From IMG/VR virus record IMGVR_UViG_3300044815_000056, positions 1 to 35,787 of that record: DNA of 35,787 nucleotides, one strand, 5' to 3'. Below are positions 7,528 through 15,618 of this stretch, piece after piece (positions within the stretch are counted from its first letter, which is position 1; every line of letters starts with the position of its first letter). Source of the stretch: a virus. The notes beneath the pieces are model-generated. The model saw only the letters and a program-made list of their open reading frames with translations. It had not been told where the DNA came from and made no database searches. The translations under genes and the position numbers were made by a program.

Positions 7528-7571
7528 CTCGGTCTCCTTGTTCGTTGGGCACTGCCCTAGCAGCCACTAGC

Positions 7572-8510
7572 TTACCTGAAACCGCCTTGACGTACAGCCT
7601 TCCGGGCCTTGGACTCCACCGACTTGGGGAGGCCCGATCCGGCGGCAAGGAGCCGTTTGGCCGCTGCCACCCGTACCCCCTGGGGTTCGGAGTCCAGGGC
7701 ATCTCCCCGGAGAATGGAACGGCGAGCCTCACGCTCCAGAGCCTCCGGAAGTTCCACACTTCCTACGCCATCGGACGATCCGGTCCAGGGGGTGATCCGA
7801 CACCGGCAGTTGGGATGGAGCGGCGGATGGGGCAAGTCCTCAGTGGACAGTGGCTTTTCCCCGAACGTGAGCCCACCTGGGAACGCTTTCCCCTTGGGGG
7901 CCACTTTTCCCGAGTAGGCCAGGCAGTGGACACATGCGTCCCGCTCCGCGACCCAGAGGAGGTCTGCGCCCATCTCAGCGGCAACGTGGGACGCTCCCGT
8001 GTTGGCGGCCCGGTTGACGATCCAACGGGCCGTACGCTCCAGTCCAGAGGCCGCCGCGTTGGCCTTGGCCATTGCTCGGGTGAACTCCCCCAGAGTCCGC
8101 GCGGAACGTACCTCGTGGGCAGCGGCCCCGATCCTGGACCGTGCCACCTTGCCCGCGTCCTTGACGGCCTTCCGGGTGAGCGGGTCCGGCTTGGGCTTCT
8201 TGACTGTCCCCTTTGGACTGTCCATTTCGGACAGAGCCTGGTCCACCCCAAGCTGGAGAGACGCTGACACGATGCTGTCAAAGGTCGGGACCAGGGCTCC
8301 CAGCCTCAGGGCCGCCAACCGTCCGGCCAGTGTTGCCCGGAGCTGGGCCAGGGCCGCCTCCGTGGGCGGCTGTGGCAGCTTGGCCCACTCGGTGAGGAGG
8401 AGGCGGCCCACGGCCGTCAGATCCCTCCGTGAGGCGGCCGACACCCGGACGGCGGACCTGTCCTCCAGGGTGAGGAGTTCGTCCGCGTGCTGGTCAATCA
8501 GCGCGGGCAC
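7572..8510 (-). CDS. MuF-like minor capsid / head morphogenesis protein
   Basis: A 312-residue protein of the MuF family, placed inside the head with the portal. The C-terminal MuF module is clear: ERDACVHCLAYSG (residues 189-201) and LHPNCRCRITPW (231-242), with paired Cys residues. The N-terminal half is helical. The start is GTG 8510 with GGAGGATCACCC upstream, and the gene overlaps the preceding small gene by 17 bases. The downstream gap of 44 bases leads to the scaffold gene. A near-palindrome lies at 8264-8281. Confidence 0.85.
   Translation of the reverse strand: MPALIDQHADELLTLEDRSAVRVSAASRRDLTAVGRLLLTEWAKLPQPPTEAALAQLRATLAGRLAALRLGALVPTFDSIVSASLQLGVDQALSEMDSPKGTVKKPKPDPLTRKAVKDAGKVARSRIGAAAHEVRSARTLGEFTRAMAKANAAASGLERTARWIVNRAANTGASHVAAEMGADLLWVAERDACVHCLAYSGKVAPKGKAFPGGLTFGEKPLSTEDLPHPPLHPNCRCRITPWTGSSDGVGSVELPEALEREARRSILRGDALDSEPQGVRVAAAKRLLAAGSGLPKSVESKARKAVRQGGFR
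8264..8281. promoter_or_regulatory. One-mismatch copy of the genomic palindrome
   Basis: CTGAC-N8-GTCAA inside the MuF-like gene; coding strand TTT GAC AGC ATC GTG TCA G. Confidence 0.5.
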
Positions 8511-8697
8511 GGGTGATCCTCCGGGCGGTCCCCTCTCGGGACTTCCACCTTCGCCGGTCCGGCTTGGCCTCGGGATCGCTCCCCACGGCCTCCGCCTCCT
8601 GGGCCGGGGGGAGGTTGGCCCGGAACTCTGACATCAGTCTGTCAATGTCCAGACCGGACGTGTGGCCGTACCGCCCGTGCTCCCGGCTCCCGGCCAT
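8494..8697 (-). CDS. Small basic protein between portal and MuF genes
   Basis: A 67-residue protein (MAGSREHGRYGHTSGLDIDRLMSEFRANLPP...) rich in Arg and Glu, with a very basic C-terminus. No recognised family. ATG 8697 overlaps the portal stop as ATGA, and the end overlaps the MuF start, so translation is likely coupled to both. It may be a virion-internal or assembly accessory protein, but nothing in the sequence shows this. A near-palindrome sits at 8628-8645. Confidence 0.6.
   Translation of the reverse strand: MAGSREHGRYGHTSGLDIDRLMSEFRANLPPAQEAEAVGSDPEAKPDRRRWKSREGTARRITRARAD
8628..8645. promoter_or_regulatory. One-mismatch copy of the genomic palindrome
   Basis: CTGAC-N8-GTCAA inside the 67-residue gene; coding strand ATT GAC AGA CTG ATG TCA G. 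Confidence 0.5.
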
Positions 8698-10220
8698 CAG
8701 TCCTCCGTCCCAGCGTCCAGAATCCCGCCGATGATGGCGGCCACCTGCTCCACGGTCACGACACCGAACCCGACCCCGGCCCCCAATTTCTGGACCGCAT
8801 CCCCGATCTTGTCGAGGAGTTCCACCTTGCGGGTCAAGTCCTGGTCATCGTTCGTGGTGGTCCACGAGTCGGCCTGAGCCTCCGTGTAGCCCTGTTCCAT
8901 CAGGACCACCTTGACCGGGACCCCGGCCCGGATCTTCACCTCTGCCGTGTCCCACGAGTCCTTGTCGTCCACGGAATCCGCGTTGTGCCACCGGACGTCC
9001 ACCTTGACGTCCCCGTGGCCCAGGATCTTGAGCGCGAATGCGAGAGAGGCGGACAGGGCCGACCCGAACGACTGTGCCAGGTTCTTGACCAGTTTCACCA
9101 AGTCCACCTCGGCCGCACGTCGCGACTCCCCGGAAGGCTGATCCCCACCGGGATCGAACATGTGAAGTGGCGTATTCGTGGTCTGCGCCATCATGCGCAT
9201 GTAGAAGTCGGCGGGCTTGAGGAACACGTCCGGGTCGGCCACCTCGAACTGGCCGACACCCTTTACCCCCTTGAGCCACCACACCTCACCAGAACCGGAG
9301 CGGAGGCCGGGGGCCGGGATTCCGGAGGCTGTGGTAGAGGTGTTGTCTCCCTCTTCCCAGTCTTCGTCATCCATGTCGTCCGTGTCGGTTCCCGCTTCCT
9401 CCAGCGCGTACCGCTGGGGGAACCCCTGGAAATCGACCGTGCCCATGTGAGTGGCCACGATCTTGGTAATGGCGTCCTGGGGGCCGTAGGCGTCCTTGTG
9501 GAGCGGGACACCCCACGGGCGGTCCGTCCGGAAGTGGAAGGCCGGGACTTCCCCGTACGGGTTGGGGATGGGCCACACGCCGATGGGCTGGACCGGGTCT
9601 CCCGGCTCCAGCTCCATTGCCGCCATCTCGTCCGGCTCCGGGTCCCGGAAGAGGGTAGTCCTCTGCTCCCAGGCTCCAGCGTCGGAAGGCTTCTTGTCCT
9701 TGTCCTGGTACCACTGCTCCACGCGGTCCGGGTAGAAGACATCCGCGTAACGGGTGTCGTCTTCCATCCACACGTGGGTGTAGTACAGCTTCCGCCGGTT
9801 GTTCTCGGGGTCGTACGTCATCCGACCCTCAAGGGGGGAATTGTACGACACCTCCACTCCGTCGCCTTCCGGGTTCTCCCAGACGAGGAGGTACGCGTCC
9901 CCGAACTTGCACGCGTTCCGGACCAGTCCGGGCACCTCAAACAGGAGTTCGTTGGCGTCCCAGACTTCCGTCTGGAGAATCGCGGTCAGTGCCTCGGAGT
10001 CGGGAACCGTGACCGCTGCAACCTCCAGCCGGTTGGCCACCGCGTTTACCGGGGTCTTGGCCAGGTTGAGGCGGAAGTAGTCCTGGGCCTTCCGGAGCGC
10101 ATTCCGGAGCCGCCTATTGCCGAACCTCTCGTCTACCTCACCCGTGAAGTAATCCTGGGCCTTCACGTAGTGGGGACGGGTCCGCTCGATTTCGGCAATC
10201 GCTGCGGTCAGATCAGACAC
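8697..10220 (-). CDS. Portal protein
   Basis: A 507-residue SPP1/gp6-type portal, the dodecameric ring at the packaging vertex. The N-terminal region RPHYVKAQDYFTGEVDERFGNR, followed by NLAKTPVNAVANRLEV (about residues 50-65), is characteristic of actinophage portals. The clip and stem regions lie near DFYMRMMAQTTNTPLHMFDPGG (about 360-380). The start is GTG 10220 with GGAGGCCGGA upstream. A longer reading to 10517 has no support. It follows TerL after a 127-base gap holding only a weak hairpin (AGCCC/GGGCT at 10290-10304). Confidence 0.92.
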   Translation of the reverse strand: MSDLTAAIAEIERTRPHYVKAQDYFTGEVDERFGNRRLRNALRKAQDYFRLNLAKTPVNAVANRLEVAAVTVPDSEALTAILQTEVWDANELLFEVPGLVRNACKFGDAYLLVWENPEGDGVEVSYNSPLEGRMTYDPENNRRKLYYTHVWMEDDTRYADVFYPDRVEQWYQDKDKKPSDAGAWEQRTTLFRDPEPDEMAAMELEPGDPVQPIGVWPIPNPYGEVPAFHFRTDRPWGVPLHKDAYGPQDAITKIVATHMGTVDFQGFPQRYALEEAGTDTDDMDDEDWEEGDNTSTTASGIPAPGLRSGSGEVWWLKGVKGVGQFEVADPDVFLKPADFYMRMMAQTTNTPLHMFDPGGDQPSGESRRAAEVDLVKLVKNLAQSFGSALSASLAFALKILGHGDVKVDVRWHNADSVDDKDSWDTAEVKIRAGVPVKVVLMEQGYTEAQADSWTTTNDDQDLTRKVELLDKIGDAVQKLGAGVGFGVVTVEQVAAIIGGILDAGTED

Positions 10221-10347
10221 TCCGGCCTCCTGGGCCTCGTTCCGGTGCCATCTCGGCCGACTGTGAAAGCGCAATGCCACGCTCCTGGGAGCCCCTTTCG
10301 GGCTACGCTCCCGCGTACTCGCACGCGCTCCCCGATGGTACAGGACA

Positions 10348-11832
10348 TCAGGCGTACGGGACTGTGGTGGCCCCGGACCGGCGGACCGGCTTCTTGCCCA
10401 GGAACCGCTCCACGCCGCTACCCACGGCGTCCACCAAGTCATCGTTCGGGGCCAGGGGGAATGCGGCCATCTGCTCCTCCAGGGCCGGGAAAGGCCGACT
10501 GTGGAGGACTCGGCCACGCTGGTAGTGGGACAGGACTCTGGCGGCCCGGGTCTCTTTCTTCTCGGACTGATGTACCGGCTTCACCCGCACTGGCAGATCG
10601 TGGAGGATGTCCAGCCACAAGTCCCCACCTTGGTTGACCTCCACCAGAATGAGGCCAATCTCCGGGTGGCGCTCCAATACCTGGACCACCTTGGACCGGA
10701 GCGGGTCCCCGGTCAGCTTCACGGCCTCGGCCGCGTGGACCTCACACTTTGACACTGTCGGGTCATAACCGATGACGGCCAACCCGGTGTAGTCGGATCG
10801 GTTCTTCTTGCCCTGTACCCGGAACGGATCGGTCACGTTGGGGTCAATGGAGAGCAGGGTCCGGGTGATGGCCTCAAGGTGCCCGTACCGGAAGTCCTCG
10901 GGGGTCCAGAATCCACCATCCGCTCCCATGGGATCATTGGCGTAGTTCTTGGCGTAGGACCGGGTGGAGCGGATGGACTGGAGGAATTCAATGGACCACT
11001 TCTCAGGCCACGTACTCCGCTCCGTGCCATCGGCCCGAGTGGCAATGGCCGGAACGTGGTGGACCCGGAACCCCTCGGCCTTAACCCACTCGTTTTCCGT
11101 GTCGAATTCCCCACGGTGCGCCTTGACCGCCTGATGGATAAGAGACCCGGCCATTGTGACCGTACCCACCAGGACTACCCGCGCATAGATGTTGAGGGGG
11201 AGGACAGCGTCTAGGACGGTCCCCTTCCGTTTCTTCATCTGGTATGCGGAGTAAGACCCCTCGTCCGGTTCGATGTCGTCCAGGATGATGAGGTCCGGCC
11301 TAGCGTCTCCGATCTTGAGGCCCAGAGAGGATGCGTCGATTCCCCGGGCAGCGAAGATGAATCCCGACTCACTGATGTAGAGCCCGTGCCGGTCCGCCTC
11401 ATTGACCCCGGTTATCCGCTTCCGGGCATTGCACAGTTTCGGGAAGTCGTGGCGGAGTAGTTCGTTCGTGTCCAGCTCATGCTTGAACGTGGTGAGGTGG
11501 TTCTCCGCCTGGGGGCCACTGTCAGCAAAGGCGGCAATAAACCGGGTGTACCCGAATGCAGCGGCCCACATGGGCAGGATGAGGAACAGCCACGTGGACT
11601 TACCACATCCACGAGGGGCCACCCATATGGACCGATCCTCCCCGGGCCGGACTGTACCCATGCCTGTGGTCCAGCTCCGGCCCACGTCCACCAGCTCACG
11701 GTGGAGGTCTGCCATTGACATGGTCCCATCAATGACCACATGCCGGGGTAGGTAGACCCGGGCGAACAGCCACGGGTCCAGGGCACAGGCCCGCCACCGG
11801 GCAAGCTGAGCCTCACTCGGTTGCCCGGGCAC
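10348..11832 (-). CDS. terL: Terminase large subunit
   Basis: The 494-residue packaging motor, combining an ATPase and a nuclease. Walker A is APRGCGKST (72-80) and Walker B LIILDDIE (181-188). The nuclease half begins with SIDPNVTDPF (D330), then LILVEVNQGGD (E398) and NDDLVDAV (D464/D465/D468), consistent with the RNase H-like fold. The start is GTG 11832 with a GGAGGT site inside the end of terS; the two genes overlap by 20 bases. Near-palindromes lie at 10749-10766 and 11715-11732. Confidence 0.93.
   Translation of the reverse strand: MPGQPSEAQLARWRACALDPWLFARVYLPRHVVIDGTMSMADLHRELVDVGRSWTTGMGTVRPGEDRSIWVAPRGCGKSTWLFLILPMWAAAFGYTRFIAAFADSGPQAENHLTTFKHELDTNELLRHDFPKLCNARKRITGVNEADRHGLYISESGFIFAARGIDASSLGLKIGDARPDLIILDDIEPDEGSYSAYQMKKRKGTVLDAVLPLNIYARVVLVGTVTMAGSLIHQAVKAHRGEFDTENEWVKAEGFRVHHVPAIATRADGTERSTWPEKWSIEFLQSIRSTRSYAKNYANDPMGADGGFWTPEDFRYGHLEAITRTLLSIDPNVTDPFRVQGKKNRSDYTGLAVIGYDPTVSKCEVHAAEAVKLTGDPLRSKVVQVLERHPEIGLILVEVNQGGDLWLDILHDLPVRVKPVHQSEKKETRAARVLSHYQRGRVLHSRPFPALEEQMAAFPLAPNDDLVDAVGSGVERFLGKKPVRRSGATTVPYA
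10749..10766. promoter_or_regulatory. One-mismatch copy of the genomic palindrome
   Basis: TTGAC-N8-GTCAT inside terL; coding strand TAT GAC CCG ACA GTG TCA A. Confidence 0.45.
11715..11732. promoter_or_regulatory. One-mismatch copy of the genomic palindrome (weak)
   Basis: TTGAC-N8-ATCAA inside terL near its 5' end. The change is at the conserved GTC core, so this copy is the least certain. Confidence 0.3.
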
Positions 11833-12274
11833 GTGCCACCTCCTCCGCTGCCTTGGCCTCTGCGATGACGTCGGCCAGGGCCGCGTCCATGGGGTCTACG
11901 GTCGTCACCTCGGACTTGGTGACCACGGGCGCGTCCAGGCCCCGTAGCTTGGCCAGTCGCTCCTCAGACCACCGGTAGGCGTCAAGGGCCTTCATGTCTC
12001 CCTTTTCCACCCAGTCCTTGAGGCACTTCCGGGATACGGCCCCAAGCCGCTCCTCCATCTGTGCCACGAGGTTATCCCGGTTAGTGGACCCCCTGGCCTC
12101 GAATGCCTCACGCTCCAGGTCCATCGCGAATTGATGGGAGATTCCGAGGGCCTCTCCAATCTGCCGGAACGTGTAGTGTTCCAGCCGCATGTCCCAGACG
12201 AGGTTACGGAGTTCCCCCCTCTCCGCCTTGTTGCCGGACCAGGCGGTCTTACGGTGCGGAATGATGTCACCCAC
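11813..12274 (-). CDS. terS: Terminase small subunit
   Basis: A 153-residue protein immediately before terL. A helix-turn-helix is visible at about residues 34-52 (YTFRQIGEALGISHQFAMD), the DNA-recognition part, followed by a helical oligomerisation region and an acidic/Ala-rich C-terminus that would contact TerL. The start is GTG 12274, eight bases after GGAGG. It overlaps the upstream gene by eight bases. The packaging site would be expected in or near this gene. The 78-bp element at 12776 is the most conspicuous nearby structure. Confidence 0.85.
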   Translation of the reverse strand: MGDIIPHRKTAWSGNKAERGELRNLVWDMRLEHYTFRQIGEALGISHQFAMDLEREAFEARGSTNRDNLVAQMEERLGAVSRKCLKDWVEKGDMKALDAYRWSEERLAKLRGLDAPVVTKSEVTTVDPMDAALADVIAEAKAAEEVARARATE

Positions 12275-12710
12275 CGGAACCGCCTCCCTTCACCATCGCG
12301 GTAACGTCTGCCGATCCCAAGATACGGACCCCATCCCTGTCCGCCACCTGTGCCGTGGAGAACTTCCACGTGGGGGTCTTGCTACCCGTCTGCCGGACCC
12401 AGGCCACCCAGGCCCGCATACCGGGCCGCCGGAGCCGTACCACGATGGACTCCACCTCCCCCGTACGGACCCCGGGCATAGTCCCCCGGGCGTAGTTGCA
12501 GTCGGCAAACCAGGGTGCCCGTACGGCCTTGAGGAGCCGTGAGGCCCCCGTAGGTATCTCCTCGGTCCGTGCGGGCCGTCCCGGGACGCTGGGGGCCGGG
12601 TGGGCCTCCTGGACCGCTTCCAGGCCCGCGTGGCGCGTCATGGCCTCCCAGTCACGAACCATCGGCAGACCCCGAGTTGTAACCCGCTTGGTGTCAGTCA
12701 CGCTGCCCAC
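12267..12710 (-). CDS. Unknown protein upstream of terminase
   Basis: A 147-residue basic protein. The best start is GTG 12710, six bases after GGAGGAG; a GTG at 12701 and an ATG at 12662 are also in frame. Visible blocks are RLLKAVRAPWFADCNYARG and a strand-rich part ESIVVRLRRP..RAWVAWVRQTG..TWKFSTAQV. I do not recognise the family. It is co-directional with and overlaps terS, so a packaging or DNA-binding role is possible but unproven. Its first codons coincide with the 19-base sequence repeated upstream of the adaptor gene. Confidence 0.6.
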   Translation of the reverse strand: MGSVTDTKRVTTRGLPMVRDWEAMTRHAGLEAVQEAHPAPSVPGRPARTEEIPTGASRLLKAVRAPWFADCNYARGTMPGVRTGEVESIVVRLRRPGMRAWVAWVRQTGSKTPTWKFSTAQVADRDGVRILGSADVTAMVKGGGSGG

Positions 12711-12775
12711 GGTCCACTCCTCCCGGATGCACGGATGCACGTTTTCCAGATCGTACCCCGTGCGAGTCTCGGGGA

Positions 12776-12853
12776 GGGATGCAGGGATGCAGATGCCCTA
12801 CTCTCCCCCGTGCACACGGGGGTATTAATAGAGAACCTGCATCCCTGCATCCC
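12776..12853. repeat. 78-bp nested palindromic element, copy B
   Basis: Same structure as copy A but inverted: arms at 12776-12791 and 12838-12853, inner CCCCCGTG/CACGGGGG stem at 12805-12822. A third partial arm (GGATGCACGGATGCACG) precedes it at 12725-12741. The interval between the primase gene and the gene before terS (12711-12861) is filled by these elements. Confidence 0.85.
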
Positions 12854-12861
12854 GGCCTGCA

Positions 12862-15078
12862 TCATGCGTCCATTCCGGACATCTCGCTAGCCGAAATGAA
12901 TCCGTCTCGTCCCTGCATCCGCATTTCCCGGACGTAAATGCCGTTGTAACCGCGTCCCTTGTCCCTACGGGAGGACGGCCGGTATCCGGCCTGGTCCAAC
13001 CTTTCATAGAAGTTGGAGGACTTCATCGGCTTGGAGGACCCGTTGGTCATGCACCATGCCCGGAAGGACTGGTACAGGACCGAACGCGGAGTCCAGGCCC
13101 CGGCATCGTCATCACAGGCGTCATGGATCCATTCCCGGACCACATCTATCGAGCGCGCGAACATTTCCTGGGCCTGAGTGGCCGTGTCCCCGTACTCGAA
13201 ATAGCCCCGGTTCATCAGGTCCCGGAGGCTGGCAACGGCATGGGCCGCTATTCCGGGTGCCTCGGCCGCCAACCGGTCGGAGAGGTGCGGGTCCTTCTCC
13301 TTGCCCGTGAACGTACGCCCGAACGGAAGAACGACCCACCTACGGCGGTACCCCTCGGACGTATCGGCAGACCCGGGGATCTTGTTCGCAGAGAAGACCG
13401 GAACTGCGTAGGAGGTGAACGTGAACGGGTGCCCGAACTTCCGTTGGGCGTACATCACATCCTCTCCGGTAATGGCCTTGAACTGGGCCGTACTCTCCTG
13501 ATACGTCGCGTCGATGTCTCCGGCCAGGTTGGCAATCTTCCCGGCCAGTTCCGCCACCGCGAACTTGTCGGACGCCAGAGCGTTGAGACTGGCGGCCGTA
13601 ATGTTCTCCTGGCCCAACAGGGACTTGAGGACCCGAATAAGCGTCCCCTTACCGTTGGAGCCCTTCCCGTGCATCAGGAACGCCACCTGGAGCGGATTCC
13701 CGGAGTAGAGCATGTATCCGATGAATTCCCAGATCATGGGGAGGATGTCCGCCGGGAAGACCTCTGACAGAAACTTGTCAAAGGCCGGGCACTGTGCCTC
13801 GGGGTCCCATTCCCAGGGGAGTTGAACGGTGGAGAGCGTGGCCGGATCGTGTGGGCTGACCTCCCCCGTACGCCAGTCCAGGAGGCCGGATTTGCAGTTG
13901 ATAACCTCCGGGATGGGCTCGAACCCGATAACCGGGGTCCGAGACGAGACTACGGCCTGGATGTTGGTGAGGTGGCTATTCCGGAACTTGTCCTTGAGGA
14001 TGGCCACCACCCGGTTCTTGACCTCGTTCTTACGGTGCTTCCAGACCCCGTGTTCGTAGGCCCAGAATTCCTCCGTCCGGTCCTGTGCGAGAGGCCCCAT
14101 CTTGAACACGTACGCGGCGGCCTGGTAGGCCAGGAGTCCCTCCTTGTCGAACCATGCGGACGGGTCCGGGTGCTTCTTGGGTGCCTCGAACTCCAGCCCA
14201 TCATCACGCGGCTTGGGCGGCCACGGGGAACGCGGCTTGGCCATTCCCGAGTTCCAGCCGGAGGAAAAGGTCTTGAGGAACGTCCCCATGCCATCGGCGT
14301 AGGAAAGGTGCCCGTTGGCCTGGGCCGCCTCCATCAGGGCCGCTCGCGCCCATTCCTCCTCCAGGGCACCGACACCCCCCAGGGTGCCGAGAGCGAACGC
14401 GGAGCGGTTGAGGTGGTCGTTCCGGGTCCCTTCCGGTGCGGCGGAGAGTCCCTCCACCTCCCTGTCCACTACCCCCAGAACGTACTTTGACACCTCCGTG
14501 TCATCACGCTCCCAGGTGGCCCGGACCTCCATCTCCGCCGGTCCCGACTTCACCACCCCCGAGACCACCCACGTGGGCAGCGGAGCCACTTCCAGGACCG
14601 CCAACCATTGGTAGTCCTTCCCGTCCACCTCACTCGGGGCCAGGAGGACGTACCCGCCGTCTCCACGGGTGTCCACGTCCTTGCCCAGCTTCCCGGCCGT
14701 GTTCCCCAGGTAGCCCGCATCCTCCGGGTACTGGTAGAAGAGGTGCCGTCCGCCGTTGGGAGTGAGCGCGGTCAGGGTGACCGGGGCCTCCCCGTGCTGA
14801 GCCTCCAGGGCCTCCCAGGACGTCTCCCCGACCTTGGCCGACCCATCGGCCCGGAACCCCTCGTCCACGTCCACCACGTAGACCCCAGAGCCGGGGCCGG
14901 TGGCCAGACCGATGTTGGCGTCCGGGTGTTCCACCCACATGTCCCGGACCACCTCCGGGTCCGAGGATGCGTCCTTGAATCCGGCCGAACCGGGATAGGG
15001 CTCCTTGCTTCCCGGCTGGATGGGGAAGACCCTCCATCCCCTCTTCGCGTAGGCCACAGCCTCAGACAACAGTGACAT
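12862..15078 (-). CDS. Bifunctional primase-polymerase / SF3 (D5-type) helicase
   Basis: A 738-residue replication protein. The N-terminal Prim-Pol domain (about 5-170) has YVVDVDEG with D70/D72 and PNGGRHLFYQ with H112. A D5_N-type region covers about 310-430. The SF3 helicase follows: Walker A GKGSNGKGT (471-479), Walker B LAGDID (518-523), motif C VFSANKIP with N565, and an arginine-finger segment GYRRRW (576-581). A winged-helix-like tail (about 645-720) ends the protein. It would prime and unwind the phage origin. ATG 15078 has GGAAGGACAGGA upstream. It is unusual in being encoded leftward together with structural genes rather than in the rightward block. Confidence 0.93.
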   Translation of the reverse strand: MSLLSEAVAYAKRGWRVFPIQPGSKEPYPGSAGFKDASSDPEVVRDMWVEHPDANIGLATGPGSGVYVVDVDEGFRADGSAKVGETSWEALEAQHGEAPVTLTALTPNGGRHLFYQYPEDAGYLGNTAGKLGKDVDTRGDGGYVLLAPSEVDGKDYQWLAVLEVAPLPTWVVSGVVKSGPAEMEVRATWERDDTEVSKYVLGVVDREVEGLSAAPEGTRNDHLNRSAFALGTLGGVGALEEEWARAALMEAAQANGHLSYADGMGTFLKTFSSGWNSGMAKPRSPWPPKPRDDGLEFEAPKKHPDPSAWFDKEGLLAYQAAAYVFKMGPLAQDRTEEFWAYEHGVWKHRKNEVKNRVVAILKDKFRNSHLTNIQAVVSSRTPVIGFEPIPEVINCKSGLLDWRTGEVSPHDPATLSTVQLPWEWDPEAQCPAFDKFLSEVFPADILPMIWEFIGYMLYSGNPLQVAFLMHGKGSNGKGTLIRVLKSLLGQENITAASLNALASDKFAVAELAGKIANLAGDIDATYQESTAQFKAITGEDVMYAQRKFGHPFTFTSYAVPVFSANKIPGSADTSEGYRRRWVVLPFGRTFTGKEKDPHLSDRLAAEAPGIAAHAVASLRDLMNRGYFEYGDTATQAQEMFARSIDVVREWIHDACDDDAGAWTPRSVLYQSFRAWCMTNGSSKPMKSSNFYERLDQAGYRPSSRRDKGRGYNGIYVREMRMQGRDGFISASEMSGMDA
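13764..13781. promoter_or_regulatory. One-mismatch copy of the genomic palindrome
   Basis: CTGAC-N8-GTCAA inside the primase-helicase gene; coding strand TTT GAC AAG TTT CTG TCA G. Confidence 0.5.
14487..14504. promoter_or_regulatory. One-mismatch copy of the genomic palindrome
   Basis: TTGAC-N8-GTCAT inside the primase-helicase gene; coding strand GAT GAC ACG GAG GTG TCA A. Confidence 0.45.
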
Positions 15079-15099
15079 TCCTGTCCTTCCCTACGTGAA

Positions 15100-15132
15100 G
15101 CCGGAGCCGGGCCATCGCGGCCCAGCTCCGGC
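15100..15132. terminator. Hairpin between small-gene cluster and primase gene
   Basis: GCCGGAGC (15100-15107) pairs with 15125-15132, extended inward by GGGCC/GGCCC after one mismatch. It occupies the 64-base gap before the primase gene and could separate the regulator cluster from replication and late genes. Confidence 0.55.
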
Positions 15133-15142
15133 ACTGTACCAC

Positions 15143-15364
15143 CTACCTACGTCCGCCGAACTCCCGCCGGGGCCGTGCCCACTTGTTGTCCTCCCCGGTC
15201 ATCTGGGCATGTGTCCCGTTGAACTGCCGGGCACCGAAGAACAGGAACCTCCGGCGGCCGACAACGGACTGATGCCCGAACCGGACCGAGGGACGGCCCC
15301 TGTGCCGCTGTCCGAACGGAACCGTCACGGGGGTCCGTCCCTTCCGGTTGTCCCAGCTCCTCAC
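15143..15364 (-). CDS. Small basic protein of the leftward regulator cluster
   Basis: A 73-residue Arg-rich protein from GTG 15364, which overlaps the upstream stop as GTGA and has GGAGGGACGGCC before it. It contains RFGHQSVVGRRRFLFFGARQ and ends RPRREFGGRR. No domain recognised; the charge suggests nucleic-acid binding. It is the last gene before the hairpin at 15100-15132. Confidence 0.5.
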   Translation of the reverse strand: MRSWDNRKGRTPVTVPFGQRHRGRPSVRFGHQSVVGRRRFLFFGARQFNGTHAQMTGEDNKWARPRREFGGRR

Positions 15365-15618
15365 CGGCCGTCCCTCCGCCTCTTCCATCTCGGGACCCGG
15401 GCAGGCTTGTCCGGGTCGTTCCCGGCCCAGCGGGCCGCCCGCCTCCGGTTGGTCTCCTCCTGGAACGTGGGGTTGTTCTTGAGGTTCTCCCAGATCCGGG
15501 CATCCCTCTTGTTGTCCTCCTCCGTACGGGGAGAGTCCATGATCCCCCGGTACTGAGGACAGTTGTCGATGGTGTGGCCGCGTCTGTCGCAGAACTCACA
15601 GCGACTCCACCGGCTCAC
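15361..15618 (-). CDS. Zinc-knuckle protein 1
   Basis: An 85-residue protein with a CCHC zinc knuckle at its N-terminus, CEFCDRRGHTIDNC (C-x2-C-x4-H-x4-C), followed by a charged helical stretch (TEEDNKRDARIWENLKNN) and a basic tail (PRWKRRRDGR). Zinc knuckles usually bind single-stranded nucleic acid. GTG 15618 overlaps the upstream stop as GTGA. It resembles the next gene upstream, which has the same knuckle, suggesting duplication. Confidence 0.7.
   Translation of the reverse strand: MSRWSRCEFCDRRGHTIDNCPQYRGIMDSPRTEEDNKRDARIWENLKNNPTFQEETNRRRAARWAGNDPDKPARVPRWKRRRDGR

Noticed and set aside
10290-10304. AGCCC/GGGCT hairpin in the gap between terL and portal as a terminator
   Set aside because: The stem is only five base pairs with no U-tract; too weak to list as a feature.
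8697-10517. Longer N-terminus for the portal and a GTG/ATG extension past 10220
   Set aside because: The extra 99 residues are low-complexity, lack a ribosome site and overlap the TerL end; GTG 10220 has a good site.
8985-10637. Long rightward open frame (550 codons) opposite the portal and terminase genes
   Set aside because: It is the complement of the portal/TerL coding region. The translation is Arg/Gly/Val-rich with no domain and no ribosome site, a usual by-product of GC-rich codons.
5160-12853. Repeated GATGCA boxes as a CRISPR array
   Set aside because: There are too few units, they are inverted rather than direct with regular spacers, and no cas gene is present.
12600-12890. Rightward frame covering the 78-bp element
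   Set aside because: It runs through palindromes and the ends of two leftward genes; the translation has no coherent pattern.
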